A DNA stretch of 64,000 nucleotides from Diatrype stigma. Its lineage: Eukaryota; Ascomycota; Sordariomycetes; Xylariales; Diatrypaceae. The position numbers were made by a program, and so were the translations under genes. A model generated the notes under the pieces. It did no database searches. It was given only the letters and a program-made list of their open reading frames with translations, and was not told where the DNA came from. This document shows positions 1-13,017 of this stretch, in pieces (position 1 is the first letter of the stretch; each line of letters opens with the position of its first letter). The DNA lies in assembly GCA_022225965.2 (NCBI GenBank), contig JAKJXP020000116.1, forward strand, positions 24,547 to 88,546. Direction: 5' to 3'.

Positions 1-3000
1 CGACGTCGGTAACACTATTTGCAGCCAGTATGATACCTACATATAAGTGGCAGTTGGTCGGCAAAAAGGAAGGAAAGGGAAAAAAAAAGAAAAGAAAAGA
101 AAAAAAAAACATTTGTGAAATAATAATCCACAAAAGAGAAGTTCTTTTTTTCTTTAACTTTATCTTCGAACTTATAAATTATAAGGTTTATATAAACCCT
201 AATTAACGCTATATTAAATAATTCTTTAAATGTTAAAATAAATATAACTCGCATATATTTAAGCATATTATAATTAAACAAAAAGCGATATAATTAAGTT
301 ATACATATTATTACCAAATTTTTTACTTTTATTACATAAACGAAATAAGTTATTCTATTTTTAAAGACCTTTGGGCTATAAATTTTAATATTATTTAGCT
401 TTTTATTTAGGTTTTCTTAAATTAAACTCTGAACGGTTTTTGTTTTCTCATTTTGTTTATATAATATATATCTCTTAATAATTAAAAAAACTAAGCGTTA
501 AGTATTATGTTATTTTAACGCTTTATATATTATAGCCTTATGTTAATATAAGATATATCTTCTTTTTTAATATAAATATAACTTTAATTAAGCCGTATGG
601 CTTAATAATTAAAAGCCTGACATAACGTAAATTAATAAAGCGCTGTTAAATAAATTCGAATCCTATTGCGACCGCAGGTTTATCCGTAATTGTTATATTT
701 AATAACTTGGATAACCGCGATTTGCCGCATTTTGGTAAGCTTTTGGCAAAAAAAAAAACGACGCGATACCGCTACGCCATCGATCCGGTAACAATTCGAT
801 CGGAATTAAATAAAACGACGACTAGGATTATTAGGAAGCCCTTCCGAAATAAGGCGTTTTTTCGAATCTTATAACGCAGAATTAAAGCTTTCGTATATCG
901 TACGATAACGGTTTAAATGCGCTAGCCGGTAACGCTTATAAATAACCGACCGGTCGACGACCGATATTCGTTTAATTCCGTAAGCGGCGGAGCAAAATGC
1001 GTTAAAAAACGACTTAACGATATCGCTCCGGTATTGCGCCAATATATGGGCCATTTCGAATTAACGCATTTATACCGTACGTCGAAATAAAAATAGTACA
1101 TCCTAAACGGATAGGGCCTTATTAAGCCAAGAACGAAAAACGCCGATCGACGATATCCATAACAAATCGAGAAATAATATCGGAATATTACTTAATATGA
1201 AACCGGAGGGATTTAAAATGGCAGCAGGTTTGGCACTTTCGAGGTTTTCCTATTAAGTAATACGTAAATAAATCCGGCATGGCCCTAATAAGCCGTCGAC
1301 CGCGTAATATAATATATATATATATATAACTTTAATTATTTCTTTATAAATCCGTTATAATAACTAATACATTATATAAAATTTAAATCATAATTATAAT
1401 TCACGAAACGTTTATATAAAAAGCCGAATTATAGGCGTATTATTATTATAATGTATTATAAAAATAATAAAAGCTTTTAATCTTTTAAATAGCTTATATA
1501 TAAATAAGTAGCTATAAGAATAAACTTTAAATGTATGTATATTAAAGACGTACGATACCGGCTTTAGATATTCTGGGTTTTGCAATTATTATATATAATA
1601 AGAATGCCTTTTTTTCGTTTAATAAGTTTATTAAACGAAAATCGGCAACGTTTTCGTTCATGTTATTATGGGCTGTTTAAAAATGTTCGTTTTCGACTTT
1701 TTCGACGGTAAGTAACGAAGGCTTTAGCGGCGTAAGAAATAAGGATTTATTTTTAAGTATTAATTTAAAAACTAACTTAATGGCGCGGCATTTATTCGAT
1801 ATAACGTATTTTATGTATTCGTTATAAAATTAAAATTTCTTTTTGCATTTTTTATAAATCCGTCGTTTTTATATTTATTTAATTAATATTTTATTTTAAT
1901 TATTATTATTATTAAAAAAGCAACATAAGCAAAAGCGTTATTATTATTTACGAATTATTCGCTATTGTTATAATTTTTTAATATGAAATAGTTATTAATA
2001 ATAAGCTATTTTTCGGTAAACTTTTTTTAAAAACTATTAATAGCTATATAATATTCGTTATCGAAATAAAATGTTTATGTATTAACGTTTTGGTTTGCTT
2101 TTATTTATTTGTTTCATTCACGGTTATTTTTGAATTTGATATTGCGTTTATGTTTTTAAGCGTTTCTATTACGGAATTCTTTATATAAATTGCTTTTATA
2201 ATTATTACGATACGAACGAATTCTTTTTGGTAAATCTAAGTCTTTATTTTTATAATTGCCGTTATAATTGCCGTAAAGGCTGTTTTTTAATAATTTTATT
2301 ACAGTACCGTTTTAATTGGCTTAGCTTTCGAAATACGAGAATGGTATTATTAATAAAAAACGATTTGGTATTTCGATTTGTTTATTGGTTCTTAATAGTT
2401 TTTAATTAATGGATTTGTATTATTTCTTTTCGAAATGAAAAGCGGAAATAAATGCTTATAGCTATATTAATATTATTTATTTATAAGAAATAAATTTATT
2501 TTCGAAATATTAAACCCAGTTATTAAACCGGAAATTAAATTCGGAAATAATAATTATTTGTCGTAATTATGAATAAATTACGTTATAAGTATAAGTTATT
2601 AGCTGCATAAACGTTTTTATATTTATTGTTTTATAATATTTTATGTATTTTATTACTTATATATAAACGGATACGTTGGCATAAATATAATTAAAATTAT
2701 ATTAATTCTTTAATAAAAACAGCAATGCATTAGCTTTTTTAATTTTAAATCGCTAAATAATTTTATTTAATAAAGCGTTTAAATTTTCGAATAAAATAGT
2801 TTTTATGTTTTAATTAATTTTTATTATTCATTAAGTTTAGGCGTTTTTACGGAGCAATTAAGAAAAGTCTTTAGTAATAATTTCGGCTTTATTCGGGTTT
2901 TAAGCATGTTTACGCATTATAGCTATAAAGAATTATATATTACGCTAATGGATATTCGTATCGATTTAAGCGAAATTATTCGTTTTAAAAAAAGATTTAA

Positions 3001-3872
3001 GGTTAGGGTTTAAAAAATTGATATTTTAAAGCTTTCATTTACGGATAAAAGAATTTTTAAATTAATTATTTCCAAAAGATTAAAAAGCTATTTTAATAAT
3101 GTCGATAAATTCCTTAAGGCTTAAATCCTTTAATTTATCGAATAGGACGATAGCTTTATTTAAGCCTTAAATAGGAGCGTTAATTTCCGTTAGGGAACTT
3201 TTAGGATTCGAAGGTCCGTTAAAAAAGATTGCTTTCGTATTTAAATTTAACGGTTTAGTTCCGGTATTAAACATTTCTTCGTTATTAGGGTTAAATAAAT
3301 ATATATTTAAAAATAAAAACATTAAAGGAATATAATGGGCTTTTTATTATTAGGGGCCTTTTATTGCTAAAAGGTTAATATTATTTATTAATTTGTATTT
3401 TGCAAATGTTTTAATTATAGGCGTCCGAATTTATTTATAATGTTTTCGGCTAAATTGTTTTAATGTATTGGTGATATAAAAGTATTTCTAAAAGGGATTT
3501 TTGGCAACGTATTTTGCAAACCGAAAGGTAAATTTCTTTTTTTGATATTTTAGGGATTTATTTCGGGCTATCGTTGGTTTGCTTTTTGTATTCCTAATTA
3601 CCGTTACTATTATCATTAAAAGAAATATTTTATATAGGAGCAAGATTTGGAAACTTTTCGATAACGTGCTTTTCGATTTTTAAGTAAGCCTGTTTAAATT
3701 TTTAATGGTTTATAATCCATTTAACCGGATATTAAATAAATAAGGTAAAGAACTTTTTAATAATTCGTTTAAGTTTTAGTAATAAAAGGTAATTATATTT
3801 CAAAAACAATTCATGAATTTTAAGAATAATAATTTTTAATAATAAATTATGCTTAAAATAATCTGAATAATT

Positions 3873-3975
3873 AAATTAATTTACGAATTTAAAAGGGTTT
3901 TATATCGTAACCTGGTATTTATAATAATAATAATTAATAATTCGATTAGCTTTATAATTACGTCGCCGCTTTTAT
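3873..3975 (+). repeat. Direct repeat B, copy 1 (RIPped)
   Basis: About 100 bp beginning near AATTAATTTACGAATTT and running through a TATCGTAAC core and an AATAATAATAATTAATAA stretch is repeated in the same orientation at 8223-8325. The copies differ mainly at C/T and G/A positions, as expected from RIP. Both end near a GTCGCCG/GTACCGCCG motif. They may be paired repeats of one element or two insertions of one family. Confidence 0.6.
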
Positions 3976-6609
3976 TTCGAATTTCGATTCGAAATCTTTA
4001 TAAGTATTGCTTAAATTCGATTTATTAATTAATTATTATTTATTTATAAATTCCGATACAATAAATCCTAACGATATCTTTATATTTATTCCTATTACTT
4101 AAAACGCGCTTTCAGAAATCGTCGCCGCTGACATCGAAAAACGCGTAACGCGTTCCTTATTAAAAGTATTAACGGCTTTTAATATAATATTAAGAACCGA
4201 TACGGTCGATTTTTTGCCGCCGGCTGTAAGGCTTTCGAAAAAATTACGCATAAATACGGCTAGCGAATTTTCCGAATCCGTTTCCTTAACCGAAAAGCTC
4301 GACTTTCGCAAATACCGGCTTAAGGCGCGCAAAATCGAATTAAAAAAATAAAAGCTACAAAGAAAAATGGCCCGCCGGTATTACGAAAAAAAAACCTAAA
4401 AGCGCGGTTCGAACTTAAACGATAAAATTAATAAATATCTTAATATCGTAATAAACATTACGAATATATTTCCGGATATAAAAATACGTTACGTAATGCA
4501 AATATTCGAATCCAAATTTAAGCCCTTAAATTTAATCAAGTTTCGAATTAACGTTTATTCGAAAGCGCAAAACGAAATTTCGGACGTCCTTATCGTTAAT
4601 TCCGAATTCCGGTTCGTTTTTAATACCAAAAAAATCCCTTATTACGGTTCCGATTTATAATTTTTTTTAATATTTTATTTAATACATGAAAATTTATATC
4701 CGGATTTTTTTAATGCATTTAAACGTATAAATAAACATAATACGTTTCGCCGAATATATAACGAAATACGAATAAACTTACCGAATAAAGCATATATTTA
4801 GATACGTAATGGTTCGTATGGCTTCCGTAATAAACTTCGGCCATAACGAAGCGAAATAAAACAACGAAAAACCGGATTAAATTAATACGTCTTTCCTTTT
4901 TAATGCGTTTAAAACATATAATAAAAACGTTTCGATATTAATAAAGGCCTAAAAGACCTTTTAAGAAAATACTTGTATAATTAAAATAAAAGCGAATACG
5001 TTCGAAAGGCCTTCGGTAATAAATACGAAAGATTTCATAAATGCCTTAATTATAACGGAAATTATAAAATAACGAAATATAATAATAAATCCAAATAAAA
5101 TTTAAATGCTATTACGTTCGGTTTTAATAATTCGTCCGTAATACCGAAAAATCCGGAAATAATTCAGCTATTCGTTCGAATACGTAACTTTTTTTCGGCT
5201 AAGCCGAATATTAATACATTTTTTTCTTTTAAAATCTTTCTTATAAATAAGGGTTCCTTTCGGAACTTTCCGTTTTTCTTAATCGCCAAAAAATAAAGAA
5301 CCGCCTTTAAGCGTTATTTCGGAAAATGTTTTATTTTAATTAACGGCGTATTTATATACGGCGCTTAATTCAATTATACGTAATAACCTTTATCGATAAT
5401 TTCCGAAAATTTCGTAATAACTTATAAAAATTCGGCAATAATTTAATAACAACTAAAAAACGACTTTATATTCGGCCGCGTCGCTTTTATTTCGTTTTTT
5501 CTAACCCCCGGCTTCGTTTTTCCTTCCATTCGGCCTTATATTAAAACCGAACGAAAAATAACGCAAAATATATTATTTTTTTTACTTTTCGAAAGATTCG
5601 ATTAACGATTAAATTTTGGAAATAAATGCTACATTTAAATATATTATAACTAAAAACGTTTTCGATTTTATATGCCGCTTCGATAAGGAATTTCTTTTCG
5701 TTAAAAAAAACCTTAAAAACGCGTTTCGCATAATATTCGTAACGGCATCATAACGTCGGTTATTCGGTTTCGAATAACGTAAAAGGTTTTATTACGAAAA
5801 CTGCCTTTTATTCGGCTTTCGTACGGTTTTGTATTTATTTAATTTATTCGTAAAGGCTTTTTATTAAATGCTTTTCGTATTATTTATTAAAATATTAATT
5901 GCTTATTATTTCGACAATTTTATTTTCGTATTTTCTTTCGAAAAAATTGCGATTTCGTTGCATTTTCCTTATAACAAATTAATCGCCGCATTAAGAATTT
6001 TTTTGAATTTCGAAAAAAAACGGCTAAAACATAACCTTCGAAATTCTCGAAATGGAAATCGATATAACATTAATAAACGCCCGTTTATCGAAACGGAAAT
6101 TTATGAAAGCCAATAAATTAATTATTAATGCCTTTATTACAAATATATTTTTCGGCCATTAAGCCGAACGGATCGCCGATTCTTTAAGCTTTTACGTAAC
6201 GGTAATACTTTTAAGTAAGCCTTTTTTATACGGAATTTAAGGCTTTTTTGCTTTTATATGCAATTTACGTTTTATAATTCGCTTACTAATAACGTTATAA
6301 AGAATTTACGGTTATAAAAGAAATTCCGAAACTTTAATAGCATTTATTTATTAATAAATTCGAATCGAACGGTTTTTTATTTATTTACGGATTTTTCGAA
6401 ATTGGCATTTAAAAGCTTTTAATATTATAAAAGCCCGGTTTAAAAAAATTAATATACGAACTTATTTATTTTGATTATTTAAATTTTTTATTACTTATTT
6501 GGCAAAAACGAATTATAATTTTTTAATTAACATTTTCGAATTAATTACAATTTAAAAAGCCTTTTTATTTATTCGCTTTAATTTAAATATATAATACGAT
6601 TATTATATA

Positions 6610-6765
6610 TATTAATAATATAACGGCTTAATATGGCTTATTTAGCTTTAAAATAAAGGCGATCTTTTTAATAAACGCCTTTTACGACGTTTTTATTTAT
6701 TCGGAGAAATTCGATATTAATTTAATAACGAATATATATATCGTCGGCCGAAAATATATTTATGA
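6610..6765 (-). pseudogene. Reverse-transcriptase remnant, probably Ty3/gypsy-like
   Basis: On the minus strand the translation gives ADDIYI, the place of the catalytic Y/F-x-DD box, followed about 28 residues later by KDRLYFKAK, which resembles the stretch after the DD box in Ty3/gypsy polymerases (a helix, then LYLKPxKC). Between and after them are TAA stops where CAA would be expected, as RIP produces. No flanking integrase or protease could be read, so the superfamily is inferred from this short stretch only. It implies a minus-strand element within the surrounding RIPped block. Confidence 0.4.
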
Positions 6766-7935
6766 GTACGCTTTTTTCGACGGAATTAATAATGAATTAT
6801 TAATTTATGCTTTAATTAATAACCGTTTATAACATTAAGTTTTCGAATAATTTCGTAATACGGATATTACGAATTTTCATTAATAAGAATTACGTAAAAT
6901 TATTTTAAACCAAACTTGTTTTAAATATTCGAAAAACCTATAACATAATAATACGTTTATACGAATTATAATAATAACGGTACGTATTTATACCGTAACC
7001 GGTAATAATAATTACCTTTTTAAAATAAATATTTAATCGGGCCTTTAGCCGAATATAAAATCGATTCCTAAACTTTATAATAAAAAAATACCTAGCATTT
7101 ATACGATTAATATACGTCGATATAAATTATAATATAATAATTTTCGAAAATGCATATATAAAATGCTTAAAATAAAAAGCGAAATATTTATTTTTATACG
7201 AACCGGTACGAATCGAAAAAAAGTCCTTTATTTTTAAAGCTACGTTTTAACGATTCGTTAATTCCGAAGCGACGGCGGACGAAAATCCCGAGGATATATT
7301 TGCGATTAACGCCGCCTTTGTAACGGCATAAACGGGCTTTTTCCGCTTAAACGAAATTATATATACCGAAACCGACGCCGATAATTCGGTTCGATATAAA
7401 TACGAAAAGTTTTTTTTATTTTCCGTTATTTCTTTTTAAACGGAAGAATTATTTCCGGTTATTTCTCCGATTTAGCAAAACGAATCGAAATAAAAACGAA
7501 ATAATCCTAATAATAAAAACTATAAGCGACGTTATATATTTTTATTATTATATAACCAAACGATTACGATAAAATTTAAATTTTATATATAACTTAAACC
7601 GAAAATTTTTATTTCGTTTACGAAATAACGCTTTTATTTATAAATGCGCTTTTGTTTTATTTCGGGCCCGCTTAATACAAATCGGAATTCCCTTTAATAC
7701 GTATTCGGGCTATAGCTTTCGCTAAAAGGCCGTATAATATGCTTTCGATTTTAATATAAGCACGGGAAATATTAAATTATTAAATAAATAATTTTTCGAT
7801 ATCGTATGCCGATATTATAAAACGTTTTTAATAAGTTTTATATACTTATAACGCTATTTTATACGCGAATAATCGAAAACGAATTAATAATCTTTTTTTT
7901 ATATTTGAAAAAAAAAATAAATGAAATAAATTAAA

Positions 7936-8221
7936 TTGCTTTAAATCGGCTATAAAAACAATTTTCAGCTATTTTTTTAAGCGCTATAATATTTTTACGC
8001 AAAAAATTCGCATAAGCCCTTATAAGCCGTTTTTATAATATCCTTATTCGAAAATACCGTTTAAATAATTAAACGCAATCTTTATAAACGTAATAACAGC
8101 TTTATAAAACGCTACGTAATAGCGCTTTTCGAACGTTATAACGGCCGGTTCTTAAAAAGGCTTATATTATTAATATATTATTTTAATACCCTTTAATCGA
8201 ATTCTTAAACTAATTTCTAAA
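7936..8221 (+). repeat. Direct repeat A, copy 1 (heavily RIPped)
   Basis: About 286 bp repeated in the same orientation at 8445-8730. Shared landmarks include AACGGCCGG near the end and the final TCGAATTC region. This copy has many more C-to-T and G-to-A changes than the right-hand copy; for example GGTTCTTAAAAAGG here against GGCCCCTAAAGGGG there. Confidence 0.7.
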
Positions 8222-8222
8222 T

Positions 8223-8325
8223 AAATTGATTTACGGATTTAAAAGAATTTTATATCGTAACTTATTATTTATAATAATAATAATTAATAATTTCATTACT
8301 TTTATAACCGTACCGCCGTTTTTTT
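8223..8325 (+). repeat. Direct repeat B, copy 2 (RIPped)
   Basis: Second copy of the repeat at 3873-3975, same orientation. It lies between the two copies of repeat A (7936-8221 and 8445-8730), so the right end of the RIPped block has the order A-B-A'. Confidence 0.6.
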
Positions 8326-8444
8326 CCTTTATCGTTCTTATTAATACTTACGGTTATAACGAACGGAAAAAAAGAATCTTAATAAGGGAAATATTAATAA
8401 AAGAATTATTTATAGGTTTTAATTTATTTTTTATACGTATAAAG

Positions 8445-8730
8445 CTATTTTAAGCCGGCTGCAAAAACAGTTTTCGGCTATTTTTACGAACGTTATAATA
8501 CCCTTACGTAAAGGGTTTATGCAAGTCGTTATAAACCGCTTTTATAATACCCTTATCCGAAGGCATTACTTAAATAGCTAAAAGCGGCCTTTATAAATAT
8601 AACAACAGCCTTACGAAACGCTATATAGCAGCGCTTTCCGAGCGCTGCAACGGCCGGCCCCTAAAGGGGCTTATACCACCAATACATTATTCCAATACCC
8701 TTTGATCGAATTCCTGAAGTGATTTGTAAA
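8445..8730 (+). repeat. Direct repeat A, copy 2 (lightly RIPped)
   Basis: Right-hand copy of the repeat at 7936-8221, and the boundary of the AT-rich block. It keeps GC-rich words such as GGCCGGCCCC that are mutated in the left copy, so it shows what the sequence was like before RIP. The two copies could be LTRs or a tandem duplication; the roughly 220 bp between them is too short for an intact retrotransposon. Confidence 0.7.
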
Positions 8731-8734
8731 CTGC

Positions 8735-11700
8735 CCGTATATATACCTTCTACCAAGTATTAATGGCTCATGTGTAATTAGACATTAGTGGCTACTTTAC
8801 GAACGTCATAGGCTCATCTGGAACAACCCGTCTCGCAAACGGCAAACATATGCTGAGCTCAGACCAGTAACAAATCAAGGCTTGAACCTGCAGCCTACCA
8901 GGCTGTCACTCCACTTGACTCCATCAACCAAGAAACCTTGGGCTCTGTTGCAGACAGGCTCTATAACAGATGGAACCTCTCGGGTGGATGCAAACGTCAG
9001 CTCCAACTGGTGTTCATGGTGCTGCCCAAAGCAAGGCCCCGGATGTAATATCTACGGGTTCTTTTAGTGCTGTCTTCGGAGGAGGGTTATAATCGATTGA
9101 CTACCATGAAATTAAGTGGACTCAACATCGCCTATATATAGACCAACCTTCATTAATGAATGAATTGAATATCAGTAATATAATTTACCTATATGCATGA
9201 TTCATCGGTAACATGTGTGAACTCGAGGATAGGAAGGAGAATGAGGGGTATTTGGGGGCCGAGAAGAGGGCTTCCTGAATGGATGGAGATGATTCGGATC
9301 TACGGTATGCATTGGAGCGATAGCCTGCAGCTACAGCCATACTAACCATGCCACGACCTTGTAGGTTATATGTGCTGCAAGTGACTACCTAATCATATCG
9401 CGCCTTTCTGCTGAATCGGGCAGAGTTCCATTCAGGCTTCACTTGCCAACATTATGATGATTGGTCGATACACCGTCAATACATATTTTATTCTCAGCCT
9501 GGGGCGGCTCATATACCACAAAACCTTCGATGTACTCCTAGCTATGACACCCTTTCATGATCGGCATGGATAGTTTCTAATTGTGGCGGCAGAAGTGTAA
9601 ATACCCCATGAAAGATGACCACGTAATAGGTACGTTCTCAAAATATCGATATCGCAAGCTTAGCTTTATTCTTGACATGAAGTGGTAATACCCTTGTAGA
9701 TATAGTAGTACAACGCAAGATCGGCCGACATCTAGACTCTATCGATCTGAAACAAAAGATCCCGGGAGACTGAAGGTGGCATGTAGACATGGACTGGTTG
9801 CGCCACAAGCATATTGTATAGATGAAATAAGTGGTGTTTGGGAGATAGGGCAGTGTGCCGTTTGAAGACGTAAAATAGATGCATGGATAGTGTCCGCTAA
9901 CCAATATCTAATTACTGCATGATGTATTGGGATCAAATATTCCATACGGTCAGTTATCCCCGTAGTATTTGAACTTGATTGAACTGCCTAATAATTTAGA
10001 GTCTCATAATTTATATCTCAGATGTGGAGTGTCGAACGTTGCACTATAACCCCTCCATATCCCTATACTTCCTCGGCTGGAGATCGTCCAGCGTGCCTAT
10101 TTAGTGCAGTTCACATTGAGATTAGAAAGGAAGTGTAAACCTCACTCACACCCTAGGCAACCAAGTAAAAGGCTGTTTTCCCCCAAAACACACTTGTGAC
10201 AGAACCACATCGTTGTCAGTGGAAGAACTGAACCATGATGATTGAAAATAACGGGTGATCTCCAAACTCGAAGACAACTCAATATATTAAATATTAATAG
10301 GGACGTTTCCATGGATCCCTTTAATTGGCACTGGGACCACCTGACAGACGTCGGCGAATTTGACAGCCCAGGATAGAAGACAGCAGTAAATTGCTTGTAA
10401 AGTATAAAAACCAATTGGTGGGAACAAACCAGGCAGCCAGCGTTCGACACTTCAAAGAATTATGGCAGCCATGCCCACTCCGTTTTCGATACAACCCATT
10501 GCCAAGCTAAACGACCAAAGACCGGACAGTCGTAGTCTCCGCATGGGTAGTCCCATATGATGACCAATACATATATTTCCGATCCGATCTATGGCAGATC
10601 ACTCTCCCACCACCGATATATTGTACCCTTTAATCCCATTGGCTTGGTATCCCCCTGCAGACAACCAGCATCCAGTAAGAGCAAGCTAAGAGCTCGCTAC
10701 ATGTATCTCGAACCCAAAGCTGTGTATGCCTTTCATGAGATTCTGGCTGCGAGGGTGCGGGCATCCAACCTTTTCTCAGCACTGTCGGTATCTATCTCAA
10801 ATCCCCAACTCTGTTCATATTATTATTAGAGCTTGAACTATGTATTGGTGTAGGTTGAAACGTTTTGTTCTGTTGGGAAGCACTGTTGGGTTTGCGTGGG
10901 TCGTCGTCGATCGTGACTGTGAAATTATCCCGTTGCAGCTAATCCATAGTTCGGTTACTTCCGCAGGACTTACAATCCGGGGCTGCTTGACATACCTGGA
11001 CAGAATAGTTTCCCCGATGATTAGCCTCTAGGACTCTCTTCAACTCGAATGAGCTCACTCTTGATGCTGAGATCGACATAGTAGTTTTGCCGTTCTCATG
11101 TAAGGGAAATGATCCCAGGCCGTATAGTCCCTTCATCTCTCACGATTCGATTTCTATGGATGTCCTTCAGATGTGGCAGCATACCTATATGGTATTAACA
11201 AAGATGTAAGAAGGAGGAGAAGCCAGGCTTTATATTCATAGAGCAAGGCGGTATGGTACGTATGCTCCTATGCCCAGTGTCTCCGTGGTTGGTAAGAGGA
11301 TACTTTGCTTTCCATCTAGTCATGGGGCTGCAAATCAAGGCACTGCCGCGAAACTGGCCACGGTGTGCAGTGATACTGATTGATGGTATTGCTTACTATT
11401 CAACTTTCTAAGATTGAGACATTCCTGGACGTCCTATTGGCTGAGCTGATCTATTAAGTCGGCTAGTTAAATAAAACAAACAAGTGTCATGTTTATAAGA
11501 GTTTTATATAAAGAATTTATGTTTTTTAATCTTGCTTAATAAAGTAATAAACGCTAAAAAAACACTTAAATAAGGTTAAACCGAGATATCTTTAAGTAAG
11601 TAATGCTTATATAAATATATTTATTAGTTTCTTTTATTGGCAATACTTCGTTTTTATAAGACCCTTGGCTTTTGCAATACTTAGATTGCACTATACCCTT

Positions 11701-11735
11701 TTCAAGCTGGTCTGCCAAGTACCATAAGCAGATAG
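8735..11735. other. Gene-free island of mostly normal composition
   Basis: Base composition here is ordinary rather than AT-rich (except about 11460-11735, which is RIP-like). The open frames are all short, overlap on both strands and carry no domain I recognise. I find no plausible chain of exons. It could be decayed genic or unique intergenic DNA between two RIPped blocks. Confidence 0.5.
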
Positions 11736-12184
11736 TGGACACTAAGAATGGCGCATTCCCGTTTTTAGCGGTATTTTATATTATAACTCTTGCATTTTAA
11801 ACCTATATATCTTTTTAATAATAACCTTTAAAAATAATCCATTTTCGGAATATTATACGCCATTCGCTATTGCTTAAGCGAAATTTTACCTTTTATTTAT
11901 TCGTATTTTTGTTTTAGCAAAAAGAAAATAAATAAATAATTACGAAATAATATATATTATAAATATATATGATTATTATCGGCTTTTATAGTTTCGTAAG
12001 TACTTATAATATAATAATTCCGCTGGTTATATAATAAACCTATATCATTAAATATATTACGATAAAGATTTAACGGCAATTGGGCTACGGGTTAATTTTT
12101 GGGAATTTTATGAAGTTATAAGGAGTTGGCGGAATTAGGTGGGATTTTGGCGACCATTCCAGGTTGCGCTGTTTTTAGTGTCCA
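11736..12184. mobile_element. Short inverted-repeat element with RIPped interior
   Basis: The left end reads TGGACACTAAGAATGGCGCA and the right end is its near inverse, TGCGCTGTTTTTAGTGTCCA. Between them is about 410 bp of AT-rich DNA without a coding frame. The element is flanked on both sides by TAG, compatible with a 3-bp target duplication as in PIF/Harbinger-type elements, though 3 bp is weak evidence. It is a non-autonomous MITE-sized element in the gene-free island. Confidence 0.55.
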
Positions 12185-13017
12185 TAGTCTGCGTAGGATA
12201 GCTATTTATCGTCGGGCCACCTATCATGTAATAACTAGGCAGGATGCATGCAACCACACCTCATTCTGACCCCTAAACCGTAATAATGTTTGCTACTATA
12301 CATTACAAAAAGGCAGTTTCTACTTCGTGTTGGCCAGGGCAAGTCGCTGGGAGTAACCGACATCATTTAGAGAGAAAGAAAGCCTTGCGTCAGTCGTCGG
12401 ATGACAAGAACGAGTGAGATCGCAGTATCCAACATATTTGATCAGGCGGTTCCAAGGGCTGAGTAATGATTCATCAAGTTAACCGGTAATTGTTGGTTAC
12501 CTACGTAATATACAGCCGAAATTGAAGGTCAACGGAAGGCCCATTTGCTACAACTCCCAGTCGACCGCACAGCCTATCATGTTCTAGCCACAGCCGAGGT
12601 GGACCGGTAAGTATGCCACCCACGCGCCACTCTCACCGGTCGCCGATGTTGCATCTCCTACATGCAAGGAAATCAAATATTGTCTGCTTGGTTGGAACCC
12701 TGGTGCGCGTCCCATTCAGTCCTATTCATAGGACCTAAGGCAAATTTTCCGGTTGTAGGACTTGTAAGAGTGTATCTAATGGGCAACGTTCGGCTAATAT
12801 GGCCCATGGGAATACACGCCTTGATGCGCCTTCGGAAAAGCGATGTCAGCTCCTCACCGACATTTCCCGAGGTGAGGCTGTGTATATAGGTGGCAATGAA
12901 GAAGTCGTGGTACGTTACCTATGATCCCGTATCTGCATTGTCTCTCAATCTGACACCATAAAGGACGACTATGCAGTGCCCCCGATACCAACCCGTATAT
13001 TGCCATATGTAAAGAAG
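12185..13017. other. Gene-free stretch before the second RIP block
   Basis: Normal composition, no recognisable coding frame or RNA gene. A GTAAGT-like donor at about 12606 follows a short open stretch, but no partner exon can be supported. Confidence 0.45.

Larger units (their letters stand above)
1..8735. mobile_element. AT-rich RIP-degraded repeat block
   Basis: This stretch is extremely AT-rich, with runs of TTA/TAA/ATA. CpA and TpG are strikingly rare while CpG stays common, the signature of repeat-induced point mutation acting on CpA. No frame stays open for a protein of normal size; the open stretches (for example 4099-4332 minus and 5868-6116 plus) are chance gaps or fragments and I recognise no gene in them. 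It holds a reverse-transcriptase remnant (about 6610-6765, minus) and two families of direct repeats listed separately. It is best read as one or more old retrotransposons inactivated by RIP. Composition returns to normal over about 8600-8750, where the sequence grades from fully mutated to lightly mutated. Confidence 0.85.

Noticed and set aside
3873..8325. Calling repeat B copies the LTRs of a 4.4-kb element
   Set aside because: The repeat is only about 100 bp, lies between the A repeats on one side and has no clear element ends or target duplication.
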